This document shows positions 38,572 through 50,682 of a stretch of 64,000 nucleotides of DNA, piece by piece (within the stretch, counting starts at the first letter, position 1; the number at the start of each line of letters is the position of its first letter). Below the pieces are notes generated by a model. It was not told where the DNA came from, searched no databases, and was given only the letters and a program-made list of their open reading frames with translations. Source of the DNA: Nymphaea colorata (Eukaryota; Streptophyta; Magnoliopsida; Nymphaeales; Nymphaeaceae); NCBI RefSeq assembly GCF_008831285.2, contig NC_045145.1, forward strand, positions 16,260,040-16,324,039, written 5' to 3'. A program made the position numbers and the translations under genes.

Positions 38572-39965
38572 TTAGAAGCTGTGTCTCGAGCTTCTGAGGT
38601 CAATCTCCTGGCTCCAAGCGGCTCTGTCCTGTGTATGGATGTGCCAGTAGGCATTGGCCACGGCGTCTGGGTCCATCATCCACCCATCCAACCCTTCATC
38701 CATCGGGTCCCCGAATGCCTTCTGAGAAGACCTAATGGCAGAAGACGACCGCCATTAAAACAACAAAAAAAAAAAACTCGGGTAATTAATTCACATCACC
38801 ATGCATGCATGCACCGCCATTCACCATCATAAATGGCGATCGGCCATACCTCGGTGGCCCGATGGCCCCATCGATGACAACATGAGCGACATGGATTCCC
38901 CGGCACTGGAACTCCTTGGACAAACACTGCGACAGCGCTCTCAGAGCAAACTTCCCGCAACCTGCATTTCACCACGGCCAACCATTAAAACAAGACCAAC
39001 AGCCAAGGGATGCCATGGTGACTTAATGATCCACCTTCTTCTTCCTCTTCTTTTCTCTTTTCTTAATTGTTTTGGTAAGGAATTGGGGAGGGGGGCCGTT
39101 GTAATTCATGAAAATAATACTAGTAAATGGCCGCCAAGAAAGGGACCACTAGTTTCAGTCTGGGAATGGAAAGGGCAGAAGGACGACTGTGAAATTGCAG
39201 CCCGTGTCCACCGTAGAAAAAGAGCTAAAAGAGGAAGAAGAGGAGCTTACTTAGCTCGTAAGAACCAGGCATGCCGTTGAGAGACATGGAAGAGCCGGTG
39301 AAGATAATGGTGCCTTTCCTTCTCTCTACCATTCTAGGGATAACCTGCACTCGAGAAGAAGGGAGAGAACGCCGCAGAGGACGTGGGCTAGAGAATCCAT
39401 ACACGGTTTAAAGATAGAGAGAGAAAGAGTGAGAGAAAGAGACCTGCTGGGCGCAGTGGAAGGCGCCGACGGTGGTGACGGCGAGGGCCTTTTCGAAGGA
39501 CTCGACGCGGATGTCGGTGAAGCGAGTGGAGGGGGAGGTGGAAGGGGCGGAGGCGTTGTAGACGAGGACCTCGATGAAGCCGAGGGAGAGGAGGCCCTCG
39601 AAGGCCTCCCTCACGCTCTTGGCGTCGGAGCAGTCGATCCTAATGGCGAACACCTGCGACTTCTCCTCCCTCGCTATCTCGTCCGCGAATATCGACAACC
39701 TCCCTGCTCTCACCCACCAGAACAGATCCACAGAAAACCATTTTCAGCAGAAAAAAAAAGAGTAACACACACATAGAACGAGAGAGAGAGAGAGCGAGAG
39801 AAGGGGGAGGGGGGTTTCCATGCCTAGATCTCGGGCGAGGATGGCAACCGTATAACCTTCGTGGGCGAACTTCCGGGCGATGGAACGGCCGAGTTTTGGG
39901 CCGACGCCGACGACGGCAACGATGCCCTTGTTGTTGTTGCTCCCGCCGCCGCTGCCGCCGCTCAT
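38572..39965 (-). CDS. short-chain dehydrogenase/reductase-like protein, 255 residues, 5 exons
   Basis: Exons: 39965-39824, 39703-39444, 39344-39251, 38961-38850, 38731-38572, which join in phase to 255 residues. The N-terminal glycine motif GVGPKLG (20-26) marks a Rossmann NAD(P)-binding fold. Next come the NAS motif (97-99, at the usual NAG position), IIFTGSS (147-153), and ELSCGKFALR with Lys169. In a classical SDR, Tyr sits four residues before this Lys. Here that position is Leu165, and the nearest Tyr is 163. Ser152 is in place. I recall plant homologues with a similar ELSCGK segment, so the change appears characteristic of a subgroup. Substrate is unknown. There is no signal peptide, so it is probably cytosolic. 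Intron 1 has a GC donor. The Met at 39963-39965 is chosen because upstream in-frame sequence has no ATG. Confidence 0.88.
39704..39823 (-). other. GC-AG intron of the SDR gene
   Basis: Exon 1 ends GAT CTA G and the intron begins GCATGG. No GT lies close enough to serve. The acceptor is AGAGCAG, and exon 2 resumes GG AGG TTG, giving D-L-G-R-L-S, the expected family sequence. Intron length is 120 nt. The pre-donor AG fits the stronger exon match usually needed by GC donors. Confidence 0.75.
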
Positions 39966-40247
39966 CTTCTGAATCAGAATCAAGACAGTGACAGAGCACA
40001 AGAGGGGAGAGAAGAGGGAGGTGGGGAGAAGAAGAAGAAGAAGAAGGAAACGTTGAACCAAAGATCGTGGACACTCGTCGCCTTTGTAAAAGGCCAAAAG
40101 GCGAAGCAAAGGAGAGACGGAATCTCTCTCTCTCTTTCTCTACACCTACGTGAGAAAGGAGGGGAAGAAAAAGGAAAGGATTCTCAGTCGCCAGAAAAGT
40201 GAGAGAGGTCGGCCATTGATTTCAAAGGATGCAGCGTCGCTTTTAGC

Positions 40248-40254
40248 TTAAATA
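40248..40254 (-). promoter_or_regulatory. candidate TATA box of the SDR gene
   Basis: On the minus strand it reads TATTTAA, about 285 bases upstream of the chosen ATG. It is the only TATA-like word in the immediate leader region. It would imply a leader of about 250 nt. Confidence 0.35.
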
Positions 40255-40861
40255 GTGCAATCCCTCTCGCTCCTCTCCTCCAAGGCCGAACCTTCTAGCT
40301 TCCGATTGAGTGGGTCCGCCCCCAAATAAAAATCTATTCCTGCCTTCTTCTTTTTCTTGCTCTTTTCAGTCCTTCATTCCTATGCCTATGAAAACAACGT
40401 CCAATCATGCCTTACTTTTACTTTCATTTTAAATGTGAGATTCATTTCTCACAAACCCAATCATTTAACTGAACATAAAATAATTAAATTTATATAACAA
40501 CACTGTAAGTAACAGAGATGCCTTAATTTAAGTTTTATAAATTTGTTAAACAAATAAATATGTAATTTTGATGCATGAGAACTTGATGATGCAATGAGTC
40601 AAAATCTCAAAGAGCCAATGTTGGAATAAAAAAAAGATGACTAGCCGTGCAACTTGATGATCCAAATATGTTATGAATCTTCTACTACTTCTTGTGTTTC
40701 ATTTTTTGTGCGAGTCAACTTCTTGTACAAGTCGAAGCAAGGATAAGCTTTGGAAGCATAAAGATACTAAACTCAAATGATTTTATTGCTGCCAAGCGAG
40801 CAACAAAGTCGCGACAAAGTCTCTTGGCTTGGATGCAGTTTCCTCGATCAAAAACACTAAC

Positions 40862-40910
40862 AAAAAAAAAAGAAAAGAAAAGAAAAGAAAAGAAAAAGAA
40901 AAAGAAAAAG
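40862..40910. repeat. (AAAAG)n microsatellite
   Basis: Run of AAAAG/AAAAAG units after a short A-tract. Confidence 0.85.
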
Positions 40911-41742
40911 CGCGGTCCAGAACATTCTATTATGGCAATTATTTGGGTAATCATCGAGCCATGTTGGCCACTAGATCATGTTGGTCCACTTGATCACTTC
41001 CCAACTCAAGTTGCAGCAGCAGCATCTTGATCAATCAATTCATGGAGCTCAAATTGAATGTTCCCACAACCAGTTGCTCACATTTCAGATCTTATTCAAG
41101 ATGAAGGAATTAAATGTCTGGCAGTTTTTCTACTAAATACAGGAAAATGGAAACATTCTACCACACATGTAAGGGTTGTTGTAGTAACCACATTGTTGGT
41201 CAAAGACTAGTGCTTGTTCGTTTCCTTATTTCGAACTAGTAAATAAAATTCATACAGCTCTCAGTTGAGGGCAAAGCTGGTTATGTTTATACTCCTGTGC
41301 ACAAAAAAATTGTACACTTGAGTGTGTATAATGATCATCATCCCTCTCTTAAAAATGAAAGGTTGCTGTCAAAAGTAAATTCCAGCCTCATGGTCCTACA
41401 GTAATTACTTTTACCGTTTCATGCTTGGCCTAACAACTAGGAGTCTGAAGTAACCAAGAGTAATTTCGAGAACAGCAGAAAGGGCTAACAAGCTAGACAG
41501 GCCATTCAACAAGTTAATCAATATAAATTTAAACCAAACTAGAGGTTATTTATGAACAGTAAATTTCCTAGTTACGTACTGTTATCTCTTCATGTACAGA
41601 GACATAAATTGACGGCAGTATCATCACCTGGCTGTCTCAGTGTGGCTCGATCCATTTTATAAAATGATCTCGATCGGTGAATTTGAATGTTCCTGACGGG
41701 CATGGAATTGTGTTGTGACATTTATCCTAATTGATATCAACA

Positions 41743-41815
41743 GGGGATGTAGCTCAGATGGTAGAGCGCTCGCTTAGCATGCGAGAGGTACGGGGATCGA
41801 TACCCCGCATCTCCA
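41743..41815 (+). tRNA. tRNA-Ala (anticodon AGC)
   Basis: The acceptor arm GGGGATG pairs with CATCTCC, with one G-U pair. The A box TAGCTCAGATGG and the B box GGATCGATACC are in place. The anticodon stem CTCGC/GCGAG closes a loop with AGC at 41776-41778. The discriminator base is A at 41815, and no CCA is encoded. It is 73 nt and has no intron. A CAA motif sits just upstream (within 'atcaacag'), a feature of plant Pol III tRNA promoters, and a T run follows at 41827-41830. It looks intact and functional. Confidence 0.95.
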
Positions 41816-41826
41816 TTATGCAGCCC

Positions 41827-41830
41827 TTTT
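41827..41830 (+). terminator. Pol III T-run terminator of tRNA-Ala
   Basis: TTTT begins 12 bases after the tRNA 3' end, the usual position and form for RNA polymerase III termination. Confidence 0.7.
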
Positions 41831-42603
41831 ATTTCGGAACTGTCTCGTTTTTACGTGCTATCTGCTTTTCTGCTAAGGACGTCTTGTTATGACTCTGCAA
41901 TTTCCTGTTTTCTTTTTTGTTTCAAAGGCTTGCCTTCCCCCCCTCTTCTTGACTTATTTTTTTTCTGTTACCATTTTTTTGCTATTAAATGTGATTGTTA
42001 TACTTAACACTTTCAGACGCATTTAAGGAAGCGTTCTCTTGTTTCTCCCTTTATTTTCTGCCCATTGTCAAAGGTCGATCGATGACACATTTCTTTCTGA
42101 ATGGGAACAAACTTATGATGCATATCATCTTTTTTCCCCGGCCAGAAGATGGTCAGATCCTTTTCTCAGGTGCCGTTTATTATTATCGATATCACAAGCT
42201 GCATCAGGTGAGAGCATGCAGTAAACTCCGACGCTATATTATGTGTAGGACTTGAGTATCCATAATGCAGGGTGTAACATTGTAGATTATACATTCATGT
42301 TCTCGATGCTCAACTCATGTTACAAGTAATGTTCATGACTCTGCTTCATGTGGTGTGGTGGTGCTGTTGAGAAGCGCCACAATTCATGGCTGGCAGGGAC
42401 GGATGATGACAAACAATATATACATATAAGAGCAATCAATTAGACAGGATGTTAACTCTGAATAATCAATCCGACCAGTCCTCAATTAGTCAGATTTTAG
42501 CAATAGTCACAAGTTTTTTTGGTCAACAAAATGGGTACCAATTAAAACCAACCCATTTAGTCTCAAATCCTTTTCAAGCACGAATTGGCCAAAGGGTACA
42601 CTC

Positions 42604-42770
42604 AGGGCTCGTTTGGCAAACGGAACAATTTGTAATTGTTTCATGAATCTGCATAAAAAATTGAAGTAGATGTTCATATTACATTTTTTAAAGTGTTCCA
42701 TGAATCTTTAGGTCATATTCATGGAACGGTTTCATACTACTCTGTTTGGATTCAACTCCCCTCTGTTTAA
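42604..42770. repeat. MITE-like 'gggctcgtttgg' segment
   Basis: Starts gggctcgtttggcaaacgg, a terminal sequence style common in plant MITEs, and has 'catgaatct' and 'tccatgaatc' words internally. It resembles the element at about 24590. Ends and target duplication could not be fixed. Confidence 0.35.
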
Positions 42771-44088
42771 TTGTTGGTCGTTCGGACCTTGGGAGCACGC
42801 CCTTCACAAGAAATTAATGATGGCAACTCAATTTGCATGTAAAAGTTGAGCAGAAAACAAAAAATGTATTCCATTTAGGATCAGTACCTCAGCAGTTCAG
42901 ATCCAAATTGTAAGACATCCAATAAGGACAGCAAGTTCTTGTTCTTGCTCTACACAGTTTATGTTGTTTTTATGCAAATTAACAGCTGAAGTCTCGTTTA
43001 CCTTCTTATCGATCGGTGTTCTGACTCGGCTCACTTCTCCGCCCACCGGGATCGGAGATTACATCCTACAATTGCCGATATCGGCAACCCTAACCACACT
43101 GTATTTTCTCGTATCAGATTTAACAAGAAGAGAGGAGATGAGGGAGATATAATTGAAAAGAAAGGTTCTTAGAGTTGTGGGAGGTCAGGACTCGAGTATC
43201 CTTAGCTGAAATCAACAAAATTTGGACTTACAGCAACTGCAAATTTAAACTGAGAACATCAATTCTAGAATTGAAATACATCTCTTTGGCTGTAAGTTCT
43301 CGTCAAACTCCTGGCTGCACATAAGAAGGAAATTTCATAGGACGAGATCTCCTCAAGCGAATGTGATCCAAGGCTAAGCAGATGTTACAATGTCTCTTTT
43401 CCAATAGTTTTATGGAAAATATGGGCCTTGACAAATGAGGCTCTACACCAGGATACTTCCATCTCCATCACCAAAATCAAATGAATTCTCTGGCAAACCT
43501 GTGTGGACTCCTCTCAAATCTTCGATGGAAAGATGAGATGAGAGAGCTATGTATGGACTTCTTGTGTACCCTATCGCTTTTCTCTCCCTTTGGCTTCATA
43601 AAGACCTCAAAATAGGGTATGCTTTGGCAGAGGTGACCACTATACGTATCATAAACTGGGGAGTCTACTGTAGATGTGGTGACTATTTCTTGCCTGAGCC
43701 AAGAACCCTCAACTTTATTGCCGAGTCTAAAGAGTTGTCTGAATTTCATATGGTCGTGGTCCGCCTCAACGATAGAAGAGTTTGATGTATCCTTCGCAGA
43801 GCTCCTGAAGGCAGGAACAGAATTACAAACCGATTTCAGGACTTACTGCAAATTTCTTCGCAGGTCCTAACCTTCCATGGAGAAGTCGTTTTTCAGTAGA
43901 GCTGTAACTCCTTTGTCTACTCTGGAATGGCATGCCCATGTTACGTTGGCCACTCCTTGATCTTTGCTCCTTGTTGTCTTGGCCCCTAGGCGTTGCTGCT
44001 GTTTCTCTATGGAATTGTGCAGCAGATGTTCTATCAATTTTTTTGTATGCCTGCTTTGTACAGCTCTGACTTCTGCTTAATAAAAGGT

Positions 44089-44117
44089 TGGGAGACCTCT
44101 CTCCCGCAGGATTGCAT
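44089..44117 (+). repeat. 5S-like palindromic repeat, copy 1
   Basis: Contains GGGAGA-CCTC-TCTCCC, a 6-bp hairpin stem, followed by gcaggattgcat. Nearly identical sequence lies at 50653-50682. The word order resembles the box C end of plant 5S rRNA, but the rest of 5S is absent. Confidence 0.4.
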
Positions 44118-45171
44118 CGGATGCATAAAGTACATTGCTTATCAGCCGGTGAATCTATGCTGGTTGAAACGATCGAGCAAAGTATCGCTGTTCATATATG
44201 GTGCCTAACTGCGTGAGTCTAAACGAGCTCCTCATTCACCAAGAACAATGTGCCTCGATTTTGGGTGCTGCTGCCAAGACCAATTAAAGTTTTTGTTATA
44301 TTTAGGAGATTTAGCGGTGGATTAATTTTTTCGTAAGCAAAAGCATTGGAATGTTAGAACAGCGCAGGAGATTTCCTTCTTTCTGCCAAATTTGATGGAC
44401 TCCAAATTTTTGATTATCTTGAGATAACGTTTTCTTCCCAGTACCGAATTCGTCCGATCGAACCTATGAGATTATCCGAATTTTAATCCTTTTGCTGAAG
44501 TCGAACAGGTCGTTTGCTGAAGCCGTGGTATATATATAGTAGGAATCTGATTAATGATTCTGGGCTTTCGTTTTATGCATGGCCAGATCAATCTTTTCAC
44601 ATGTCATGGCTATATCATGAATCTAGATTTGGGTGTTAAGAAAATTGCATTAATATTACATACTGTTATAGTTGAGATCAAGGATTGTAGCTCGTGTGAA
44701 GTTCAATGCGTCCATCTAGCTATATGTTACTTAAGCTGTCTTGCCTTGAGCAATCCAAGCATAAAAAAAAGTGATACAATTTAAAACAAGGCATGCCCAA
44801 AAAGAAAAGGTTCCTTCGAGTGGATGGTGCGCCCACTTTTTATTCCTTCGCAGTTACTTAACTTCTGATATGGATCGATCCATCATTATTGGACAATAGA
44901 TTAATCGGTGGGTAGGACGTTTCATATGACATTCTATCTCAAGTTTTAGAGAAAAATTATCTCTCTGCTGGGTGATAGGCTCCCGTCTTATATGGCAGTG
45001 AAACTTTATTAGTTAATCCAATGTTAGAAGCTTGCTGCGCTTGTATATTGGTGGTAAAATGGCTCTAAGGCCGTTTATGTTATTTCCTCAAAGAAATAGC
45101 TTCCTCAGCACGTTAATAAAAAAAAAATGTGTTTTTAAATCGAGCAAAACTGTACATACATGAGACTTCAA

Positions 45172-45630
45172 TCACTGTTCATGAGCGAGTTCGAGCCGAG
45201 TTGAGCCAGTTCAAACTCAGCTCGAGTATCTTGAAAAAACTCAAACTCCGCTCGAGCTCGAGTCGAGTTCAATTGCATTAGCTCGAGCTCGACTCGGCTC
45301 GAGTTCTTAAAACTAGAACTTGGCTCGATTCGGTTCAAGCCGAGTCAAAAATTTCATTAAAAATTTATTTTTACAGAAACAGAAGTGCATACCCATTTGT
45401 GCAATCTACCTTTTTTGATAATTTTATGAAACATATTTTATATATTTTCTTTCTCAAGCTTAACCGAGTTCAGCCATCAGCTTACTTAACTCGAGCTCGA
45501 CTCGTTTAGGTTGTCGAGTTCATTTCTTAACTCAAACTCGACTTGTTTAATAAACGAGTCGAGTTCGAGTCAAGTTTATCGAGCGAGTTCAAGTCGAGCT
45601 CCAGTTAACTCGACCCATTAAACAGCCCTA
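45172..45630. mobile_element. degenerate hAT-like element rich in CTCGAG
   Basis: Both arms are packed with gctcgagct/actcgagt words in both orientations around an AT-rich centre. The left end (ACTGTTCATGAGCGAG) and the reverse complement of the right end (GCTGTTTAATGGGTCGAG, preceded by TAGG) are related. Flanks gacttcaa (45164-45171) and gacatcac (45631-45638) match at six of eight positions, suggesting a decayed 8-bp target duplication. No coding capacity. Confidence 0.5.
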
Positions 45631-48600
45631 GACATCACGAGACTATATATCCTTGCTCGGCGTACAACAGATTCGTAATCTAAAACAAAATCTCCTAACC
45701 ATGCCGCTGCACCAACCTCACCTCCTTGAGCTGCAGACCAATATTTTGAAATAGCTATTTGAAAGGTTGTGATGAATTTGCGTGTTTGATTCATAAGATA
45801 GGGTTGGACACGAAAACTGCTTATAAGTCATAAGCTGGTAAACCAAGCCGAAGCAACTGTCCTAAGCTACCAAGAACAAAAAACTGAGTGCATTGTGGAG
45901 ATGAATCAAACTCATTTCCAAGACCACCCAGCCTGTTCTTTGGGGATCACGGACTGCACATGAGGGACGTTCTCAGTTTCAAGTGTCCAAAAAGAGAGAG
46001 GAACCAGGGAAACGCCTCCATTCATATTGGCCCCAAAAGAGGGAGAAACCCCCACAATCGAATCTCCCCTTTTATTACGGATGCTGTCTCTTTAGGTTAG
46101 GTGAGTTATTATGAGCAAGGCGCAAGCTCCTCTCTCTCGATCTCTCTTCTTAATTAATGTTATTTGCTTTGCTGCACAACCCGGAAGAGCATCTATCCCT
46201 TGCTTCTAATGTACTCCTCCACAATAATAAGAGCGAGCTTTCAGGGTCAGAGCAAGTTTTTAATTTGCTTCTACGCTCGAAGCAAAGTTGATTCCCATTT
46301 ATGATCCTGCTACACATTTTCAAATAAAATTTCGCGTACCCGATGCACCTTTGGCTCTTCCATTTTAAATTTTGCCTTCTCTTTCTCTCTCCACCTAAGC
46401 TGCATTTTTTTAAGTACATTTCTGCGAAGTTTCTTTCTTCAAAATCTTCTCGGCAATCCTCTTCCAATTATGTACTTGTAAGATTACCATTGTAATTTTT
46501 CATTGTCATACTCGTCTATCATTTTTTTTCTTTGTTTTCTTTTATGACAGAGGATCTACCTCCAATTCCCAGGGACACAGTGTTGTTTGTCGGGCTGATG
46601 GCATGAAAACAATGCATTCCTCATTCGATTCTTGTGGGTGCTATGTTCTTATGCTACATGGGTGATGCATGACAGGGAGGACTCTCCGCTCTTTTCCATG
46701 CATTGGGTAATAATCTCCTTGTTCTCTTGAAAAGAATAGTAGCGGATCTATCTTTCTCTCTGTCACCATCGAACAAGCAGATAGCTTAAGTTGGTTAAAG
46801 ATGCAACAAGCAATGAATTTGTTCCTTTTTTTTCATGCAAGCGCTTTTATGCAATCATAGCACATTGGTTGTGCATGATAAAAACTATAATCTTGCAAGA
46901 ACTGCTGCCGTTCAATTTTTTTTTTTTTTATCTGGAATAAGGTTAAGGTTGCTTGGTCAATCAAAGATTCAAAGTCGACAAGCTTCTCTGCTTACATGAT
47001 AACATGAAGCATAGACTTTTCAGGGTCAAAGAGAAGGAGACCATCAAAAATGAAGATCCAATACAGAGAGCGCATGAGTTGGAAATGTTTTAGTGAGAAG
47101 CGGACTATTAAAGAAAGCTTTTTTTTTTTGTTTTAAAAAATCGAATTTAGATAAGGAGATTACAAGTTCGTGGCGACGTCGGTCCAAAACAAATTTATTG
47201 TTTTTTAAATTTCAACAGCTAAGCATTAAATAAATTGTAAAGCAATTAAAGGGCGTGGTCCAGCTCCAGCTGTGGCATCCTAACTAATGCAATCGAGTTA
47301 TTTGAAGCTCCAAGTTGTTCTAATAAAGTTTGGGAAATATATTTCTAGGGTTACCCTTTATACAATCGATGTAATATCTTTAATTATTGGCATAAGGAAG
47401 GTAGTTGCTGATGATGTTCCCTTGTCTCTTGGTGTCTCCCGTCACTTTGTTGGAAGAAATATTTTTCTAAGTCTCATGCACGAATGCGTCTCCGCAAAAT
47501 GGTATTCTTCGGGTTTCGGACTTCTTTTGCAAGCGGACTTACTTAAAAAGTAAATGAGTAATTAAGATTTGAACCCTCTTAAGAACAATAATAAAACTTT
47601 TTAAACCAAGCCCTTTCATATAGCCTAGATGACTCAATTAAGAGTGAGCATAGAGCCTGGTCGAAATTCTTAGTCAAGCCAATTTGAGTTTAGGCCGGGT
47701 GTAACTCCCCAAATGTTTAGTCTTTTATAGAAGATTGTGAGAAATTTTCAAGGGTTTATAAAGAGGATCATTACCATAAATGGTTGTCCTAGTTCATAAC
47801 CTTTTTGAAGTTAGAGTCAAAACTACTAGGGGGCGGGTTGAGATCCGCCAAACCAAGGACCTGAGCTCAGAAGTAGGTCGAGTTGTATAACAAAGTCCAG
47901 GTCAGAAACTACTGATACGAGGCTTGGATCTTTTTTTTTTTTGTTAAACTCAATGTTTTTGCTTTTCCCTTTCATGTAATTTGGGTTCATCTTGGATAGA
48001 TCAATCTCATTTTTATTTATTTATTTAGGTAGTTGGATTGTACCAATCCAGCGTGTATCTGCGGTTAGATCTCAATAATTGTGTACCTTATAATCTTTAG
48101 AACCAGTATAACTAAAACCACATGAATCGAAAACGCAAGATCAGCAGTTCTGAAGAGAGTGCATGAACGGAGACAACCTCATACAATAAGAGTCCTTCTG
48201 AATGTACTTTTTGAGGTTAAAAAAATATGTAAATAAATAAAGGCTCGTGCATGCGGTAGATAAGTTCTTGAATAATGGACAGGGCAAAACTTATAGGTGC
48301 TGTGGGCTTAATTTGGTCTGATACGGTTGATGTTTAATGGTCAGAGAATGTTGACCGGGCACGGGATATCAGGTTTTGGACTTTCCATAAGATCCAACTT
48401 TGTTGCTTTCAGTAAAAGGGGTCATCGAATACAAACATTTTTCTTTTCTTTTCTTTTTTTTTCCTTTCTTGGTTGAGGTAAACTTTTTAATGTATTTTCA
48501 CTCCTTATTTAGCTGAAAAATTAGTTTGGCTAATATAGTTTAGTCACAAGCATTAATTTTTGATTGGATTTTGATAGATGGGCAGCTGAAGTTGTTTTAT

Positions 48601-48713
48601 TAACAGTCAACCTAGCCCAACTCGGCCACCATGCAGTGTTGGAGCTAGAAATTTGTGGTTGAACGACATTATTATAAGAACTCTTACATTTATGAGGCAC
48701 AGATCAACTAAAC

Positions 48714-48716
48714 TCT

Positions 48717-48768
<52 letters not shown>
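48714..48768. repeat. compound (CT)n(TA)n microsatellite
   Basis: CT run followed directly by a TA run of about 15 units. Confidence 0.9.
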
Positions 48769-48770
<2 letters not shown>

Positions 48771-50652
48771 AAAAGATGGTTATGTAGGGGCCAGTGTAGG
48801 CAACTGCCAGCATGAGCCCACACTCTGTCACGTGTTTGTTACTGCATGAAGCCACACCCCACCTGGTCTATGCCATGCAGAGCCGATCTAAGAATGCGGG
48901 AATCGTATCTCCATTTATCTGGCAGTTTAGAAGACAAACCGGCAAGCTCTGTCAATAAAAAACAGATGATAAAGGAAGATTTCTAGGTTTAATGAGAGGA
49001 GCATTTCATCCGATCACTGTCTCAGAGTAAAAGTTTCTACCTTCTGCACAAGGTAGCAAATCCTGTTTTTGGTGCTTTCTTAATATACTTCAACTTGCAT
49101 TACATTACAGTGTCCCACCTCTAATCGAACAAGTGATAGAAGTAAAAAGCACAGAGACAGAGAGGTAACTTTCTTTATTGCCGTTGGTTTAAGTATAAGA
49201 GGGTGGGCGAATAACATAAATATTTAGTAAACGTAGCTTATTGATTTATACGTTCGGTTTTGAACTAGGGACGTTTAATGACTCGTGTGTGTTTTTTTAA
49301 TGAAAAAAAAAAAATCTTAAGCCTTTGATTTATGATAGTTAAGAACTTTCGATTTTCTTAAGCGTTGATTCCGAAAATGCATGATTCAAAGGATTGTCTA
49401 TTAACAAAATCTAACACACGGATCACATCTTTTCAATTAATATTTTGGAGAAAAAGATTTTAAAAAATGTTGCAATAAAAGCTGCTCGTGATTCCTCTTC
49501 CTGCACATTTATCAAGGCCCGAAAATTTGAAACCCGTCTTCTGGGTTGTTGAAAGCACTGCCTATCATTATGAACCACAAGTCAAAATAACTTAGTAGCT
49601 CCAATCGAGGTTTATTTATGTTTGTTGGACCTGTAAATCAACCAAATTTTATAAACAGTAAAAAGTTTTTGAAAAGTTTTTACTGTTCATTTCTGAATCT
49701 CTGGAGAATCCCAATCAGTCGTCGAGCTAAGTACGATCATTCATCATCAGTAGTTCTTGGGCTTCTAATACGGTGATCAACTTGATATATGCTTACTCAA
49801 TAATAAACTAAAACATGTATATTTTTTATTGGAGCCAAGCTGATCAACTATTAATTGCGTTTAATATGGTTCATATTCCATGCCTAAGAGGACTTATAAA
49901 AATTAATATTCAGCTTTTATAAAGCTCTTACATGACACATAATCAATTAATTAATGTAAGTATGCGAAGATCGATCATCCATCACTTTTCTCGAGATCAC
50001 ATGGAAGATGAAGGCGGTGGAGGAGTGGATGGAAGCTTCTTTGCCTCGAGAGCTGAGAGAATTGGTGTTAAGCCAAACTTGCACCATTTTTTCTGGTCTC
50101 GTTTCTCGATTTTGTTGCCTGGGCAGCCGACCGAACACGCTCCCGTTCAGTCAGAAACCACGGACGCTTTTGGGGGCTCGCGTGCTTTGGCTAACGTGCT
50201 CGCCCCTATAAAATTGGGCTTATTTGAATTCACTTTAGTTAAAAAAAAAATACAAAACGTTATATACATTAACTATCGATTACACGAAAACATTTAATCA
50301 AGAGATTAGGATGCATTGTGTGTAAAGCCGATTTTATCAATTTTTATTGGCAAATTGTAATGGGCTTAATTAGTTATTTAATTTATATATGTTGTTACAT
50401 GTGTGTGTGTAAATCCATCACGTAAAATTTAATGGACGACATCCTAATAATGACATAGACAAAAAAAATTAAGGGTTGTAGCAATATCCAGATGCTTTTA
50501 CATTGAAAGTGAGAGATGAAAAAATATGAGAAGTTTTTGGGTGATCAGCAATTCTTAAAAAATGGCTCGAAAGTTCTTAATTTCTCCTGTTTTAGGGTCT
50601 TGAACTGCGTAAGGGTCTTAGTAAGGTATGATATACCATAATAAAATTGGGA

Positions 50653-50682
50653 TGGGAGACCTCTCTCCCGGCAGTATTGCAT
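50653..50682 (+). repeat. 5S-like palindromic repeat, copy 2
   Basis: Same GGGAGA-CCTC-TCTCCC hairpin and following 'attgcat' as the copy at 44089-44117. Here it is preceded by 'gggat', giving 'gggatgggagacc', close to the 3' internal control region of plant 5S rRNA genes. Only about 30 nt are shared. Confidence 0.4.

Larger units (their letters stand above)
39966..41742. other. upstream region of the SDR gene, no gene
   Basis: Bases 39966-40200 are the likely 5' leader of the minus-strand SDR gene and include a (CT/GA) tract at about 40123-40141. Beyond a TATA-like site at 40248-40254 the sequence is AT-rich, with an AAAAG microsatellite (40862-40910). No exon recognised up to the tRNA. Confidence 0.55.

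Noticed and set aside
39744-40109. In-frame N-terminal extension of the SDR with a leucine-rich stretch resembling a signal anchor
   Set aside because: The frame is open upstream of the chosen Met but contains no ATG, only a TTG at 40109, so a eukaryotic start is not available.
43477-43785. Overlapping frames on both strands at 43.5-43.8 kb that look weakly protein-like
   Set aside because: No retrotransposon or other domain motif (no CCHC, DDE or RT signature), and the surrounding frame is interrupted by stops.
46555-46606. Short frame reading DLPPIPRDTVLFVGLMA, reminiscent of the start of an RNA-recognition motif
   Set aside because: It stops at once, lacks RNP motifs downstream, and has no supporting exons.
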